DNA of 64,000 bases from Chloropicon primus. Lineage: Eukaryota > Chlorophyta > Chloropicophyceae > Chloropicales > Chloropicaceae. The DNA is taken from the NCBI GenBank assembly GCA_023205875.1, contig CP060758.1, positions 1,054,001 to 1,118,000 of the forward strand, given 5' to 3'. A program made the translations under genes and the position numbers. Positions 16,138 through 25,748 of this stretch are shown one piece after another. The notes beneath the pieces were generated by a model that saw nothing but the letters and a program-made list of their open reading frames with translations, made no database searches and had not been told where the DNA came from. Each line of letters starts with the position of its first letter. The stretch's first letter is position 1.

Positions 16138-18732
16138 ATGGTGGGGGTCGAGGTCGAGGAGGGGGAGAGGGTGGTGGTGGGGAGGGAGGGGAAGGGGAAG
16201 GGGAAGGGGGAGGGGGAGGGGGACAGGATGAGGGTCACGCCGCACGAGGTGGTGCTCTGCGCTTTGAGCCTCGTGTACTGCAACCAGAACGCGCAGTTCG
16301 TCCTAAGGCAGGCGCAGAGCAACGTGGGTGTGGACATGGGGGGCATGGGGATGGAGGAGGACGGCTTCGAGGACGACCAGGCGGCGGCGGAGGTCGTGGG
16401 AAGGATCGAGGAGGTCGTGGAGGGACTGCCGAAGAGCCAGGGGAAGGCCCTCGCCGTCGGCCTGCCGCTGTCCGCTGGGGCTTTGGACTCCCTCTGCGAC
16501 TTCGTCCTGAGGAGGATCACCGCGGCGGGGGCGGGGCGGCAGGGGTCGAGGGGCGGCGTCGGGAGGTCCCGTCGCGCCGGAGACTTGCGCGTGGGCTTGG
16601 AGGAAGCCTTGGGGCAGGACGAGGGCGAAGAGGTCGCGAGAGCTCTCGAGTTCTTCCTCCAATCCATAGACACGCCGGACGACCTGAACATGTTCTTCGT
16701 GCAGATCCACAAGCTCGTCTGGCAGGACCGTAACCCGCAGGAGGGGGGAGCCGGGAACTTCCAGTCCTCCGGGGGGTCGAGGTGCGCGGTGGAGCCCCAC
16801 TCCCTGCTCGGGGTCTTCCTGCGAGAGTGCTGCGCGGCCTTTGAGTTGCTCTCTTTCGAGGGCGTGGGCCGGCTGCTCGGGAGGGTGAGGGCGTTCCAGG
16901 GGCCGCAGGATCATCACGACGTGCCCGCGACCCCTTCCCCGGTGGCGCCGCCCCGGCGGGAGGCGGCGGACGTGGCCAGGGACACTGGCGCTCTGCTGAG
17001 GACTTTCCTCCTCGACGTCCAGCGCAGGGACTACTACTCGGCCCTGAGCTCCCTGCACACCTACTTCGACTACTCTGCGGGGACGCACCAGGGGCTGGCG
17101 CAGGTGGACACCAGGTTGGGAAACTTTGAGCACGCGACTCTGGAGATGGCTCAGCTCCACATGAAGTTCGGACACATGCGGGAGGGCATCAAGGCCCTGG
17201 AGGAGACCCTCCGAAGCAGCCAGCAAAACACGAACCACATCTGCCTGATCCACTCGCTGGCTCTGATGTGCCAGGTCCTCGCCACGCCAGAGTACTGCTT
17301 CAATCAGAGCAAGCTTGCGTCGAGGATCATGGCATCGGATGCGGGCTTTTTGTACATCCTGAACGACTCAAACAGGAAGCACCTCAACTCTTTGCTGTAC
17401 CACTGCCTCCAGAGGGCCCGGTCCCTGAAGCTGCCCCACATCGAGGCTTTCGCCTGCGCGGAGATGATGAAGCAGAAGCTTCTGTGCTCGCCCAACACCG
17501 CCAAGGCCTCCGAAGAGCTCGAGAAGATGGGCAAGCTCCTCGACGAGATCTTGTACGTGGTGAACAACGAGAGCGCGGAGACGGACTGCGGGAGCGCCGC
17601 CCTTGAGGACCTCGGGCTCGAATTCAACAGCAAGCTCTCTCTCTACTCGGACATCCTGGGCAACAGGGAGATGCTGAGGGCGGGGCCCGGGTCGGTGAAG
17701 GACCTGGTGAAGGACCTCGTGACGACCCTCCAGCTCCTGCAGGTGACGAGGTGGGAGACAAAGGGCTGCAGGGACTACGCCATCAGCCTCGCTCAGAAGG
17801 TCTTGCCGAGGCCGGGCCACAGCAACAGAGATGCCGCTCTCGTGCTGCTGACCTCGTACACCCTCCTGCAGAGGGGGATCGGGGCGGCCGAGGAGACCCT
17901 GGAGCAGTCCAGGAGGCAGGACGAGGAGGAAGGGGGGGCGCTTAGGTTGAAGAGCAAGCACTTTCGGAAAGCAGAGCTCTTGGTGGAGTTCCACCGGTGC
18001 ATGTTCATCGGGCTGTACAGGGGGGCGAGCGAGGCCGCTGCAAAGGTTGCTCTGCTTTGCACGGCGAACCAGATGTTCGACGTGGCCATCTTCGTCGAGG
18101 CGCAGCGCTTGAAGTTCGCTGCCCTGCTCGAGGCGGGGGAGCACGAGGGGGCCAAGGACGCGGTGGATATGGCCTTCCAGGTGGCCTTCAAGTCTGGGCT
18201 CAGGGGCCAGTGCCTGCAGTGCTTGCTCCAGTACGGGAGACTTTACCTGGCCACCGGAAACGCGCAGGCCGCACTTCCGTACGTTCTCAGCGCGTACTGG
18301 CAGAGCAAGAGCGTGGAGATGGACGTGACGTTCTACAACTCGGTCTACCTGCTGGCCCACGCCTGGAAGCTGCAGGGCGGCTCCATGGTCCGCAGGGCGA
18401 TCGACCTGCTGAGGAAGCACCTCTCCTCCATCGTCTCCAAGTGCAGTTTGGAGGTCCAGGGCAGGGCCCACCTGCTTCTCTCCCGGTGTCTCCTCCTGGA
18501 CGGGGAGAGATCCAAGCAGGACGCCCTCGACCACTTGGGTCTGGCCTCCAAGGCGTTTGCCACCCTGGGTCACAGGGTCCTGCACAGGGAAGCCCTGTAC
18601 GTTACCGCCCACGCCTGCCAGCTCTACGGGATGATCCAAGAGAGAGACGAAGCGTCGAGGCACTTCAGGCAACTCCACGAGGTCGCAGAACATCACCCGG
18701 CACGGACACCGTCCGTCGTAACTGTCCTATAA
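16138..18732 (+). CDS. APC5: Anaphase-promoting complex subunit 5
   Basis: 864 residues from ATG 16138. After a Glu/Gly-rich lead comes DRMRVTPHEVVLCALSLVYC, matching the start of APC5. Other landmarks: SIDTPDDLNMFFVQIHKLV, PHSLLGVFLRECCAAFELLS-FEGVGRLLGRV and the Apc5 signature LHTYFDYSAGTHQG, followed by ATLEMAQLHMKFGHMREGIK and TPR-like helical pairs to the end (GMIQERDEASRHFRQLHEVA). APC5 is a scaffold subunit of the APC/C ubiquitin ligase that drives mitotic exit. Length fits the family. No intron. Confidence 0.88.
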   Translation: MVGVEVEEGERVVVGREGKGKGKGEGEGDRMRVTPHEVVLCALSLVYCNQNAQFVLRQAQSNVGVDMGGMGMEEDGFEDDQAAAEVVGRIEEVVEGLPKSQGKALAVGLPLSAGALDSLCDFVLRRITAAGAGRQGSRGGVGRSRRAGDLRVGLEEALGQDEGEEVARALEFFLQSIDTPDDLNMFFVQIHKLVWQDRNPQEGGAGNFQSSGGSRCAVEPHSLLGVFLRECCAAFELLSFEGVGRLLGRVRAFQGPQDHHDVPATPSPVAPPRREAADVARDTGALLRTFLLDVQRRDYYSALSSLHTYFDYSAGTHQGLAQVDTRLGNFEHATLEMAQLHMKFGHMREGIKALEETLRSSQQNTNHICLIHSLALMCQVLATPEYCFNQSKLASRIMASDAGFLYILNDSNRKHLNSLLYHCLQRARSLKLPHIEAFACAEMMKQKLLCSPNTAKASEELEKMGKLLDEILYVVNNESAETDCGSAALEDLGLEFNSKLSLYSDILGNREMLRAGPGSVKDLVKDLVTTLQLLQVTRWETKGCRDYAISLAQKVLPRPGHSNRDAALVLLTSYTLLQRGIGAAEETLEQSRRQDEEEGGALRLKSKHFRKAELLVEFHRCMFIGLYRGASEAAAKVALLCTANQMFDVAIFVEAQRLKFAALLEAGEHEGAKDAVDMAFQVAFKSGLRGQCLQCLLQYGRLYLATGNAQAALPYVLSAYWQSKSVEMDVTFYNSVYLLAHAWKLQGGSMVRRAIDLLRKHLSSIVSKCSLEVQGRAHLLLSRCLLLDGERSKQDALDHLGLASKAFATLGHRVLHREALYVTAHACQLYGMIQERDEASRHFRQLHEVAEHHPARTPSVVTVL

Positions 18733-18842
18733 TGCATCACATCATTCATATCACATCATCATATCACATCTGATCAGCCGCCTCGTTGGTGCCGAGTTGG
18801 CACGAACCAAAAACCCTTTTTCCTGCTCGGCGATCGATCGTC

Positions 18843-20201
18843 ATGTACAGAGCACTGGGAGGTCTGTTGCGACAACAAAGGAAGGTTACAGGTACTGCGT
18901 CCGCCGCACTTTTCCACAACACAAGCAAGACTTGTGGTTTCCCTCTTCCTCAACAAACACAAACACCGGTGCTCGTTTCTGCTTGTTCCATTCTCAACAC
19001 TGGAAAGGTTTTCTCCACCGATACGATGGCCAAGGACGAGATCAGGAAGGGCCTCGTGGGCGTGATCGCGGACAAGAGCGCCGTGTCGACCGTGGGAAGG
19101 AAGGACGTGGGGCTCACGTACCGTGGGTACAGGATCGAGGACCTCGCGAGGGAGTGCTCCTTCGAGCAGGTTCTCTGGTTGCTCACACGCGGGGCCTTGC
19201 CTACTCCGGACGAGCTCCAGCAGCTTCAGAAGAGGCTCGTCGCCGCTAGGAGGCTCCCGGACGAGGTCAAGACCTGCCTGGAGCAGATGCCGGCGACGGC
19301 TCACCCCATGGACGTTCTCCGCACGGGTTGCTCGGTCCTCGGCACGTTGGAGCCTGAATTGGTGGACAACGTCAGGATGACCAAGGAGCACGAGGACGTG
19401 ATCCGCATCGGAGAGAGGCTCACCGGAAGCTTTGGCCCAATGATTTGCTACTGGTACCACTTCCACCAGAGCGGCGAGAGGCTTGACATCGAGAGTTACC
19501 TGGAGGACGACGACTCCTTGAGCCAGGTCTTCCTCAAGCTGCTCTTCAAGTCCGCGGCCAAGCCTGACGCGCTCCACAACAAGGTCGTGGACACCAGTTA
19601 CATCCTTTACGCTGAGCACGATTTCGCGGCGTCCACTTTTGCGTCTCGCGTGACCGCTTCCACAATGTCCGACGTCTACTCCTGCATCTCCACCGCCATC
19701 GGGACGCTGAGGGGCAACCTTCACGGAGGGGCCAACGAGGCCGTGATGCACTTCCTGGAGGACCTCAACAACGAGCAGGAGGCCGCTGACATGGTGAACT
19801 CCAAGCTGTCCAAGAAGGAGGTGATCATGGGCTTTGGGCACAGAATCTACAAGAATGGCGACCCAAGGAACGCCGTCTTCAAGGACCTCTCCCACCAGTT
19901 GAGCCAAAAGCCTGAGGGCAAGCCACACCTCTACGCCATCTCACAGCATATCGAGGGCATGATGGAGAACCTCAAGGGAATGTACGCCAACGCGGACTTT
20001 TACGCCGCATCCGCCTACCACCAGGTCGGCATCCCAACCTACCTCTTCACCCCTCTCTTCGTCGTTGCAAGAACTTCGGGATGGATCGCTCACATTGTGG
20101 AGCAGAGGAGCCAGAACAGGATCATCCGTCCATCGAGCGCCTACATCGGGCCCGCTGAGAGGGACCTCCCCTCCGGCGGCTTCGTCAAGTCCAAGCTCTG
20201 A
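18843..20201 (+). CDS. prpC: 2-methylcitrate synthase (PrpC-type citrate synthase), mitochondrial
   Basis: 452 residues. ATG 18843 begins a mitochondrial-type presequence (MYRALGGLLRQQRKVTGTAS); the enzyme starts near KGLVGVIADKSAVSTVGRKD. Catalytic regions: LHGGANEAV (His294) and GFGHRIYKNGDPR. Across the protein the match is to bacterial 2-methylcitrate synthases (YRGYRIEDLARECSFEQV, TAHPMDVLRTGCSVLG, ICYWYHF, YLFTPLFVVARTSGWIAHIV, RIIRPSSAYIGP) rather than to classical mitochondrial or plant peroxisomal citrate synthase. Reaction: propionyl-CoA or acetyl-CoA plus oxaloacetate. The preferred acyl-CoA cannot be decided by eye. Some AAG/GTC-type codon bias suggests good expression. Confidence 0.82.
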   Translation: MYRALGGLLRQQRKVTGTASAALFHNTSKTCGFPLPQQTQTPVLVSACSILNTGKVFSTDTMAKDEIRKGLVGVIADKSAVSTVGRKDVGLTYRGYRIEDLARECSFEQVLWLLTRGALPTPDELQQLQKRLVAARRLPDEVKTCLEQMPATAHPMDVLRTGCSVLGTLEPELVDNVRMTKEHEDVIRIGERLTGSFGPMICYWYHFHQSGERLDIESYLEDDDSLSQVFLKLLFKSAAKPDALHNKVVDTSYILYAEHDFAASTFASRVTASTMSDVYSCISTAIGTLRGNLHGGANEAVMHFLEDLNNEQEAADMVNSKLSKKEVIMGFGHRIYKNGDPRNAVFKDLSHQLSQKPEGKPHLYAISQHIEGMMENLKGMYANADFYAASAYHQVGIPTYLFTPLFVVARTSGWIAHIVEQRSQNRIIRPSSAYIGPAERDLPSGGFVKSKL

Positions 20202-20371
20202 GTGAGAGGAAGAGTGGGTCGATCGCCCGCGCGGCGTGTTTGCTGTGGGAGGATCAACAATTCAGACAATGAATGATATTTATTTGCGATTTTCTTCATT
20301 TATTCACACACCAAGAACTCCAGTTGCCCCTCCTCGAGCCCTTTCCTCGAAACGAAAGAAAAAAAATGAAT
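20202..20371. other. Convergent 3' intergenic gap
   Basis: 170 bases between the stops of the methylcitrate synthase and LRR genes; A/T-rich for this genome, no gene. Confidence 0.5.
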
Positions 20372-22351
20372 CTAGTACGTGATCGACACTTCCTTTCCTG
20401 TGAACTCGTTCACCATGCTCGCTGCCTCTTCCAGGGCCGTCTTGCCAAACTTGGTGATGTAATTGTTGCTGACGTTGATGGAAGCCGCGGCGCCCTCTGG
20501 GTTTGCCTTCATTGCCTGCGCCAAGGCGAAGGCGCCATCGTCCTTGATCTCATTGTAACCCAAGTCAAGCATGGCCAGCCCTTCCAACCCCACGATTTTC
20601 ATGGACTGCGAGATCGCACTCACTCCCTTGTCACCCAAGTTGTTTCCCCTGAGGTCCAATGTGCCGATAGTCTCGTTGAACCTGAGCGCGTCTGCCATGG
20701 CTTGGGCCCCGTCAGCGCCCAGCTTGCACCAGCCCAGCCGCAACGTCGTGATTTTGGAGTCAAACTTGATCTGATCCGCAAGGATCGTCGCGCCTTCCTC
20801 GCTCAGCGGATTGTACCCCATCTCCAAGGTCGTGATGCCCTTGTTCTCCTTGATGGCCTCCGCCAAAGCCTTCACGCCGTCCCCACCGATGTTGTTGCCG
20901 CCGATGTCCAAGTGGACCAGCGAGGTGTTCTGCTTGAGGGCCTCGGCCACGTCCATGGCCCCGGCGCTGCCCAAGTCGTTCATGTACAGGCTCAGCCATT
21001 CCAGCTTGCAGGAGTCCGCCTTGAGGTACTCGCAGAGGGACTGGATCCCTGACTGGCTCATCCCGCTGTTGGAGAGGTCCAACTTCTTCAGTGGCATCTT
21101 ATTCTGGGACAAGAGCGACTTCAGCAGCTGCTCCGTCCCCTCGTCCCCGATGTCGTTTCCACTGATGTACAGCTCCTCGAGCGTCTCGTTCTCCCTCACC
21201 CCCTCGCTCAAGGCCTTCGCCCCCAAGGCGCCGAGGTAATTGCCGCTGAGGTTGAGGACCTTGAGGCTGGCGTTCTGCTTCACGCCCTGCGCCAGAGCGA
21301 CGGCCCCGTCGTAGTCGATGACGTTGTTCCCCAAGTCGATCTTGCTGAGCTCCGTGTTGAACGACAGCATCTCCGCCAAGCCCTTCGCGCCGTCGTCCGC
21401 AATGTTGTTGCCGTTCAGGTTGATGCTCGTGATGTTTTGCCTCGTCTTGAGCAGCTCGGAGAGGCCGCTCGCCCCCTCGTCGCCCACGGCATTCCCCTCC
21501 AAGCTCATCTCCGTCAGGACCAGGTTGTTCTCAAGAGCCTCGCAAAGGGCGAGGATACCGTCCCCCCCGATGCCGTTCTTGCTCAGGTCCACGATCTCGC
21601 ACACATCGTTGAAGGCCAGCGCCGCGCTTATGTACGCGCACCCCTCGCTCCTCAGGTTCCTGCTGCTGAGGTCCACGTTCGGATAGTTCTTCAGCTCGGC
21701 GCACATCTCGTTCAAGCGCCCCCTGGCCTCCTGCCTCCACCTCCTCTCCTCCTTGTCCTTGTCCTTGTCTGCCATCGTGCTGGAGGCGCCCTCGCTGCCC
21801 TCGCCGCCCTCGCCCGAGGTGATCCCGAGGACGGAGTAGACCTTGCCCACCACCTTACGCCTCTTGACGAAGGCGGCCACGCCGGCGGCGAGGACGAGGA
21901 CGCCCAAGGCCGTCGAGGCGGCGTCCACGCCCAGGCCCGAAGCCCCTCTCCCGGGCGCGCTCGAGTCCACGACCGAGGCGGTCTCCCCGCGGTCCCCGCT
22001 GGTCGAGACGTCTCCCGAGGAGGAGGAGGAGGAGGTCTCGCCGTAGACCTCGTCCTCGTCGAAGAGGCCGTCCGCCTCCTTCTCCGCCTCGGCCGCCGTC
22101 GCAGCGTCGGCCTTGCTGTTTTCCTCCTCCAGCCCGCTCGCCACCTCCCTCCTCCTCTGCCTCCTCTCCTCCGTCGCCTCCTCGTTGAAGTCCAGGACGA
22201 AGCCTTGCCCCTGGTCCTCTTCCCCGGCGCGAACCACCACGACCTGCGACCTGCGAGTTCCCCTCGTCCTTCGGAGACCCCCTCCCGGCCTCCTCCTCCC
22301 GAGCCCTCCTTGGCTCCATCCCCCCCTCGCCCCGCTCGTACGAGTACGCAT
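20372..22351 (-). CDS. Leucine-rich repeat (RNI-type) protein, predicted plastid membrane-anchored
   Basis: 659 residues from ATG 22351 (MRTRTSGARGGWSQGG). The N-terminus is Arg/Gly-rich like a transit peptide, followed by an acidic/Ser region and one hydrophobic segment (AASTALGVLVLAAGVAAFV) with a basic stop (KRRKVVGK). From about residue 215 come roughly a dozen ribonuclease-inhibitor-type LRRs of 28 residues (LDLGGN.IG.DGA.ALAEAL; for example ITSINLNGNNIADDGAKGLA). Such proteins serve as binding scaffolds (NLRC3-like or RanGAP-like repeats), but no NACHT or GAP feature is present. Partner unknown. Divergent from PNPase. Confidence 0.85.
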   Translation of the reverse strand: MRTRTSGARGGWSQGGLGRRRPGGGLRRTRGTRRSQVVVVRAGEEDQGQGFVLDFNEEATEERRQRRREVASGLEEENSKADAATAAEAEKEADGLFDEDEVYGETSSSSSSGDVSTSGDRGETASVVDSSAPGRGASGLGVDAASTALGVLVLAAGVAAFVKRRKVVGKVYSVLGITSGEGGEGSEGASSTMADKDKDKEERRWRQEARGRLNEMCAELKNYPNVDLSSRNLRSEGCAYISAALAFNDVCEIVDLSKNGIGGDGILALCEALENNLVLTEMSLEGNAVGDEGASGLSELLKTRQNITSINLNGNNIADDGAKGLAEMLSFNTELSKIDLGNNVIDYDGAVALAQGVKQNASLKVLNLSGNYLGALGAKALSEGVRENETLEELYISGNDIGDEGTEQLLKSLLSQNKMPLKKLDLSNSGMSQSGIQSLCEYLKADSCKLEWLSLYMNDLGSAGAMDVAEALKQNTSLVHLDIGGNNIGGDGVKALAEAIKENKGITTLEMGYNPLSEEGATILADQIKFDSKITTLRLGWCKLGADGAQAMADALRFNETIGTLDLRGNNLGDKGVSAISQSMKIVGLEGLAMLDLGYNEIKDDGAFALAQAMKANPEGAAASINVSNNYITKFGKTALEEAASMVNEFTGKEVSITY

Positions 22352-22867
22352 GACTCCCCTCACCAAGCAACAAGCAACAAGCACCAAACAACTGCCTGAC
22401 TGCTTGTGGCCAATGCAATGGTAGTACGGGTGTTCGTGATCCCCTCCTTTCCTTGAACCAACAAAGCAAAACCAAGCCGAGCCCAGCCGAACCGAGGCAG
22501 ACCTCTTCAACGTCATCATCATCATAATAATAATAGATAGATAGATGGATACCAAAGTCAGTCCAGTCCCCCAAAGTGTTCTCCTTCCTTGCTTTGCTTT
22601 GTTTGCTTTGCTTTGCTTTGCTTTGCTTTGCTTTGTTCGTCGTTTGTTTGTTCGCTTACCTCTGTTGTGCGTGTGTTGTGTGTTGTGTGTTGTGTGCTGT
22701 GTTGGTTTCGTCCCCTAGCGTCCTCCCCTGTTGTTGTTGTTGCTTGTTGTCGTCGTCGTTGTTGTTGGCGGCTCGGTCGCCTGACCCAACCCTCCTTCCC
22801 ACCTCAAGTTATGACTCATCCTTATCCAAAAAAAAGGGAAGGGAGGAAACCCTCGACACAGGACGAG

Positions 22868-22911
<44 letters not shown>

Positions 22912-23094
22912 GAGGGAACACAACAGAAAGAGGGAAGAAGAAGGACGGAGGGACTGGGACACATCACATCACATCACATCACATCACGACCAACAACAAC
23001 AGGAACACGAAGAAAGCAATCACTTGCATTGGATTGATTGATTGGATTGGATTGGATTGATTGATTGATTGGTTGGTTGGTTGGTGAGGGGGGG
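22352..23094. other. Divergent promoter region packed with simple repeats
   Basis: 743 bases between the LRR and PNPase starts. Repeats in order: ATC/ATA/GATA near 22513-22548, CTTTG pentamers (about 22591-22635), TGTGTTG runs (about 22673-22703), GAC array (22868-22910), ACATC pentamers (22961-22985) and ATTGG/ATTG repeats (about 23029-23085). An apparent N-terminal extension of PNPase to 23065 would need a TTG start in the ATTG repeat. No gene seen. Confidence 0.5.
22868..22910. repeat. (GAC)n microsatellite
   Basis: About fourteen GAC units 185 bases upstream of PNPase; the longest such array in the window. Confidence 0.85.
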
Positions 23095-25641
23095 ATGAAG
23101 GTGGTGGTGGGAGGGAGGACAGGGACGGGGAAAGGGGTGAGGAGGGGGGGAGACGTGAGGAAGAGTTACGCTACCCCTTGTGTGGGGGGGCAGACTACTA
23201 CGCCCCGTCGTCTGCTGCTGGGGGCCGTCGCTGCGCGTCGCTCGTCCAGGAGCACCGTCGGCGTTGTCGGGTCGGGTCAGCGAGGGTGCCGCTGCAGGAG
23301 CGTGGCTTCGGAGGGCCTGGGGAACATCCCGAGGGCCACGCAGTTGGAGCTCGAGGTCGCGGGAGCCAAGGGAGATGCCGCCAAGGTTGTGGTGGAGACG
23401 GGGGAGATAGGGAGGCAGGCCGCGGGCGCAGTGACGGTCACGAGTGGCGAGACTGTCGTGTACTGCACGGCCTGCGCCGAGGGCGAACCGGACGCCTTCG
23501 AGGAGGGGGGGAGCACGGACGGCCAGCAGGGGGGGATGGTTCCCCTGACCGTGGTGTACTCGGAGAGGTTCAGCGCCGCGGGAAGGACCGCCGGGGGGTA
23601 CCTCAAGAGGGACGGCAGGCCCAAGGACCCTGACGTCCTGGTGTCGCGTTTGGTCGACCGCCCGATCAGGCCGATGTTTCAGAAGAACTGGCAGAGGGAC
23701 ACCCAAGTCACCTCATGGCTCCTTTCTTACGACGGGGAGACCAAGCCGGAGCCGCTCGCCATCACGGCCGCCGGGGTGGCCCTCGCCATCTCCGACATCC
23801 CGCTGAGCGCCCCCGTGGCCGGCGTTCGCGTGGGCATGGTCGACGGGGAAATGGTCGTGAACCCCACGACCTCTCAGATGGCCGAGGCGACGCTGGACCT
23901 GCTGGTGGCTGGGACGGAGGAGGGCGTCCTGATGATCGAGGGGAGCGCCGACCTCGTGGCGTCGGAGGTGGTGCTCGAGGCCGTGGACGTGGGCCACAAG
24001 GCGATCAGGGGAATGTGCAAGTCGATCTCCGAGTGGGCGGAAAAGGTGGGAAAGCCGAAGAGGGAGGTGAGCAAGGTGAAGGTGGATCACGACTCGATCA
24101 TCGCGACCATCCTTTCCGAGCGCGAGGATGAGCTGAGGGCCGCTCTCAGCGTCCCCAAGAAGCAGGAAAGGGCCGAGAAGCTGACTCAGCTCAAGGAGAG
24201 CCTGAGGCAAGCGTACTGCGAGGGGGAGAACCCCCTGGTAGCCTCCTTGAAGCACTACAATGCGGTGTTCAAGCAACTCATGTCGGACGTCGTGAGGCAG
24301 ATGGTCGTCCAGGACGGGGTGAGGATCGATGGCAGGGGGCTGGACGACGTCAGGCCCATCACGTCCAGGGCCCACGTCCTTCCCAGGACTCACGGCAGCG
24401 CCCTCTTCACCCGGGGGGAGACTCAGGCCATGGCCGTGGTGACGCTGGGCGACGAGAAGAGCGCCCAGAAGATGGATAACGTGCAGTCCACCTCGGACAA
24501 CGACATGAAGCGGTTCTACCTGCAGTACTTCTTCCCCCCATCGAGCGTTGGCGAGACGGGGCGCGTTGGGGCCCCTGGGAGGAGGGAGCTTGGGCACGGG
24601 GAGCTGGCGGAGAGGGCTCTCAGCGCCGTGATCCCCTCCCTGGAGGACTTCCCCTACACGATGAGGGTGGAGAGCACCATCACCGAGAGCAACGGATCGT
24701 CCAGCATGGCCAGCGTCTGCGGGGGCACCCTCGCCCTCAGGGACGCTGGGGTCCCTCTGACCACAAACGTGGCGGGGGTCGCCATGGGCCTCATCTTGAA
24801 CCAAGAGGACGGCTCGTACGTGATCTTGTCAGACATCCTTGGAAACGAGGATGCTCTGGGGGACATGGACTTCAAGGTCGCCGGGGACGCGGAGAACATC
24901 TCTGCCGTGCAGATGGACATCAAGGTGGAGGGAATCACGGTGGAGATCATGAGGGAAGCCCTCAGCAAGGCCCAACAGGCCAGGGCCCACATCCTGGGCG
25001 AGATGGAGAAGTGCAGCCCACCCCCCAGGAACGAGGTGTCGGACCACGCCCCGACGATCCACACGATCGATGTGGACCCCCAGTTCCTCGGCATGATCAT
25101 CGGCTCGGGCGGCAAGAACGTGAAGCAGCTGATCTCTGACTTTGGCCTCACCACCATCAACTGCAACGTGGACGGAAAGCCGGAGGGCACCATCGAGATC
25201 ATGGGGACCGGCCGCGCCAAGGTCCTCGCCTGCGCCTCGCACATCGAGAGCATGTGCAGGGTCCCGAAGGAGGGGGACGTGTACTCGCAAGCCCCCGTGG
25301 TGGAGATCCTGCCTTTCGGGTGCCTCGTGGAGCTGGGCCCCAGCAGGCAGGCCTTGTGTCACATCAGCGAGCTGGCCAACCAGAGGATAGACAAGGTGGA
25401 GGACGTGGTGAAGGAAGGAGAGCTCTTGGACGTCAAGGTGATCGAGGTCGCGGACGGCGGAAATAAGGTGAGGGTGAGTGCGAGGCATCTCCTCCCTGAC
25501 TTTGTGCCGGGCAAACCCCGCGAGGGAATGGAGGGAAGGGCCGGGGGAGGAGGCAGGAGAGGCAACGACAGGGGTGGCGGAGGGGGAAGGGGTGACGGGA
25601 GGAGAAGGGGGGGGAACAACAGGGACAGAGACAGAAGATGA
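23095..25641 (+). CDS. PNP: Polynucleotide phosphorylase, plastid or mitochondrial
   Basis: 848 residues from ATG 23095. About 80 basic N-terminal residues look like an organelle transit peptide. Then two RNase PH modules: the first with YSERFSAAGRTAGGYLKRDG and LVSRLVDRPIRPMF, the second with VRIDGRGLDDVRPI, LPRTHGSALFTRGETQAMAV and ESNGSSSMASVCGGTLAL; the SSSMASVCGG phosphate site is intact. A KH domain (GMIIGSGGKNVKQL, ~residue 666) and S1 domain (~727-795) follow, then an RGG-rich tail (GRAGGGGRRGNDRGGGGGRG) unusual for bacterial PNPase. Function: phosphorolytic 3'-5' RNA decay and 3'-end maturation in the organelle. No intron. Confidence 0.92.
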   Translation: MKVVVGGRTGTGKGVRRGGDVRKSYATPCVGGQTTTPRRLLLGAVAARRSSRSTVGVVGSGQRGCRCRSVASEGLGNIPRATQLELEVAGAKGDAAKVVVETGEIGRQAAGAVTVTSGETVVYCTACAEGEPDAFEEGGSTDGQQGGMVPLTVVYSERFSAAGRTAGGYLKRDGRPKDPDVLVSRLVDRPIRPMFQKNWQRDTQVTSWLLSYDGETKPEPLAITAAGVALAISDIPLSAPVAGVRVGMVDGEMVVNPTTSQMAEATLDLLVAGTEEGVLMIEGSADLVASEVVLEAVDVGHKAIRGMCKSISEWAEKVGKPKREVSKVKVDHDSIIATILSEREDELRAALSVPKKQERAEKLTQLKESLRQAYCEGENPLVASLKHYNAVFKQLMSDVVRQMVVQDGVRIDGRGLDDVRPITSRAHVLPRTHGSALFTRGETQAMAVVTLGDEKSAQKMDNVQSTSDNDMKRFYLQYFFPPSSVGETGRVGAPGRRELGHGELAERALSAVIPSLEDFPYTMRVESTITESNGSSSMASVCGGTLALRDAGVPLTTNVAGVAMGLILNQEDGSYVILSDILGNEDALGDMDFKVAGDAENISAVQMDIKVEGITVEIMREALSKAQQARAHILGEMEKCSPPPRNEVSDHAPTIHTIDVDPQFLGMIIGSGGKNVKQLISDFGLTTINCNVDGKPEGTIEIMGTGRAKVLACASHIESMCRVPKEGDVYSQAPVVEILPFGCLVELGPSRQALCHISELANQRIDKVEDVVKEGELLDVKVIEVADGGNKVRVSARHLLPDFVPGKPREGMEGRAGGGGRRGNDRGGGGGRGDGRRRGGNNRDRDRR

Positions 25642-25748
25642 GGGAGGAGGAGGACAAGGTGGACGCTCTTAAATATTTTTTTTGTATAAATTACAAAGAG
25701 AGAGAGAGAGACAAACGGGTTCATCGATCACTTCCATGAGAAAGCTTT
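25642..25748. other. Convergent 3' intergenic gap
   Basis: 107 bases between PNPase and RABGGTB stops, with a T-rich tract, a GA run and a minus-strand TGTAA. Confidence 0.5.
25691..25695 (-). terminator. TGTAA polyadenylation signal (RABGGTB)
   Basis: TTACA on the plus strand, that is TGTAA in the transcript, 54 bases past the RABGGTB stop. Confidence 0.5.

Noticed and set aside
18843-20201. Bacterial contamination, judged from the PrpC-like enzyme
   Set aside because: It has a mitochondrial-type presequence, neighbours are eukaryotic genes on the same sequence, and codon use agrees with them.
23065-23094. N-terminal extension of PNPase
   Set aside because: It would begin with TTG inside an ATTG microsatellite; the ATG at 23095 gives a good transit peptide.
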